The position numbers were made by a program, and so were the translations under genes. Below, piece after piece: positions 4,983-5,223 of a stretch of 5,223 nucleotides of DNA; within the stretch, counting starts at the first letter, position 1; every line of letters begins with the position of its first letter. This DNA comes from Deltaproteobacteria bacterium. Its GTDB lineage: Bacteria > Desulfobacterota > Desulfuromonadia > Desulfuromonadales > Geopsychrobacteraceae. Location of the stretch: contig JAACTI010000048.1 of the NCBI GenBank assembly GCA_009993495.1, positions 1-5,223 of the forward strand, read 5' to 3'. The notes under the pieces were generated by a model, which saw only the letters and a program-made list of their open reading frames with translations, was not told the DNA's origin and did not search any database.

Positions 4983-5223
4983 TCAGCGTGTTTTTTTAAG
5001 GGTACGCGCGACAAACTCGCCGACTGCCTGGTGGGTGGCCGGTGATTCCCACAGGGCTTGAAGTTGCGCCGCCTGTCGCGGTTTTTCCTGCTCAATGGCG
5101 CTGCGCACCGGCCCACGGATTTGCTGTTTGGTGAAGGCAAAAATGTCGGCCGGAATTGCGGCCAAGGTGTGCGCCGTGCTCAGGGCGGTGTTCATCAGGT
5201 CTTCCGTGGCGACGGCCCGGTCG
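4983..5223 (-). CDS. Enoyl-CoA hydratase/isomerase family protein, C-terminal part
   Basis: The last 79 codons of a gene whose beginning lies beyond the right edge; the frame stays open to the end of the window, so the ATG at 5195 is an internal Met rather than the start. The visible part matches the C-terminal helices of the crotonase superfamily: a short AVATEDL stretch before the helix with LAAIPADIFAFTKQQIRGP, then a helix with ALWESPATHQAVGEFVARTLKK. Family members hydrate or isomerise enoyl-CoA esters in fatty-acid, amino-acid or aromatic breakdown. The oxyanion-hole and catalytic Glu regions are not in the window, so the reaction cannot be named. It ends 105 bases before the kinase start and is separated from it by hairpins and a promoter, so a shared function need not be assumed. 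Confidence 0.75.
   Translation of the reverse strand, partial: DRAVATEDLMNTALSTAHTLAAIPADIFAFTKQQIRGPVRSAIEQEKPRQAAQLQALWESPATHQAVGEFVARTLKKTR

Overview
The window looks like bacterial chromosome of roughly balanced base composition. The gene types (a Cache-domain sensor kinase paired with an NtrC-type sigma-54 activator, an enoyl-CoA hydratase-family protein and an acetate-transporter relative) would suit an anaerobic or facultative Proteobacterium or Desulfobacterota, for example the Desulfuromonas/Geobacter group. That placement is an impression from protein style, not a demonstrated affiliation. There are no tRNAs, rRNAs, CRISPR arrays or insertion sequences in view.

Layout from right to left, following the main direction of transcription (minus strand): (1) the C-terminal part of an enoyl-CoA hydratase/isomerase, cut by the right edge (4983-5223); (2) a 93-base spacer with two GC-rich hairpins and a good sigma-70-type promoter (4907-4935); (3) a two-gene operon of a membrane histidine kinase with two similar Cache modules (2913-4877) and, 12 bases later, an NtrC-family response regulator (1539-2900); (4) a 372-base interval (1167-1538); (5) a divergent GPR1/FUN34/SatP-type acetate transporter homologue (576-1166), whose start is set by a strong ribosome binding site; (6) a small three-helix membrane protein of unknown function (135-512) with its own promoter, and a hairpin terminator at the left edge.

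The interval in (4) is not empty. On the plus strand, against the direction of every other gene here, it holds a possible 41-codon gene (1278-1403) with a ribosome binding site seven bases before its ATG. A classic hairpin-plus-T-run terminator begins four bases after its stop codon. The product would be very basic and acid-free, with one CxxC motif. A near-perfect inverted repeat covers its start codon. This is the best candidate in the window for something undescribed.

Working together: the kinase should sense an extracytoplasmic ligand and phosphorylate the regulator, which should then activate sigma-54 promoters. Cache domains often bind small carboxylates and an acetate-family transporter lies next door, so an organic-acid circuit is a reasonable guess. 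However, I found no sigma-54 promoter in front of the transporter, the small gene or the two-component operon, so the regulator's targets are probably elsewhere.
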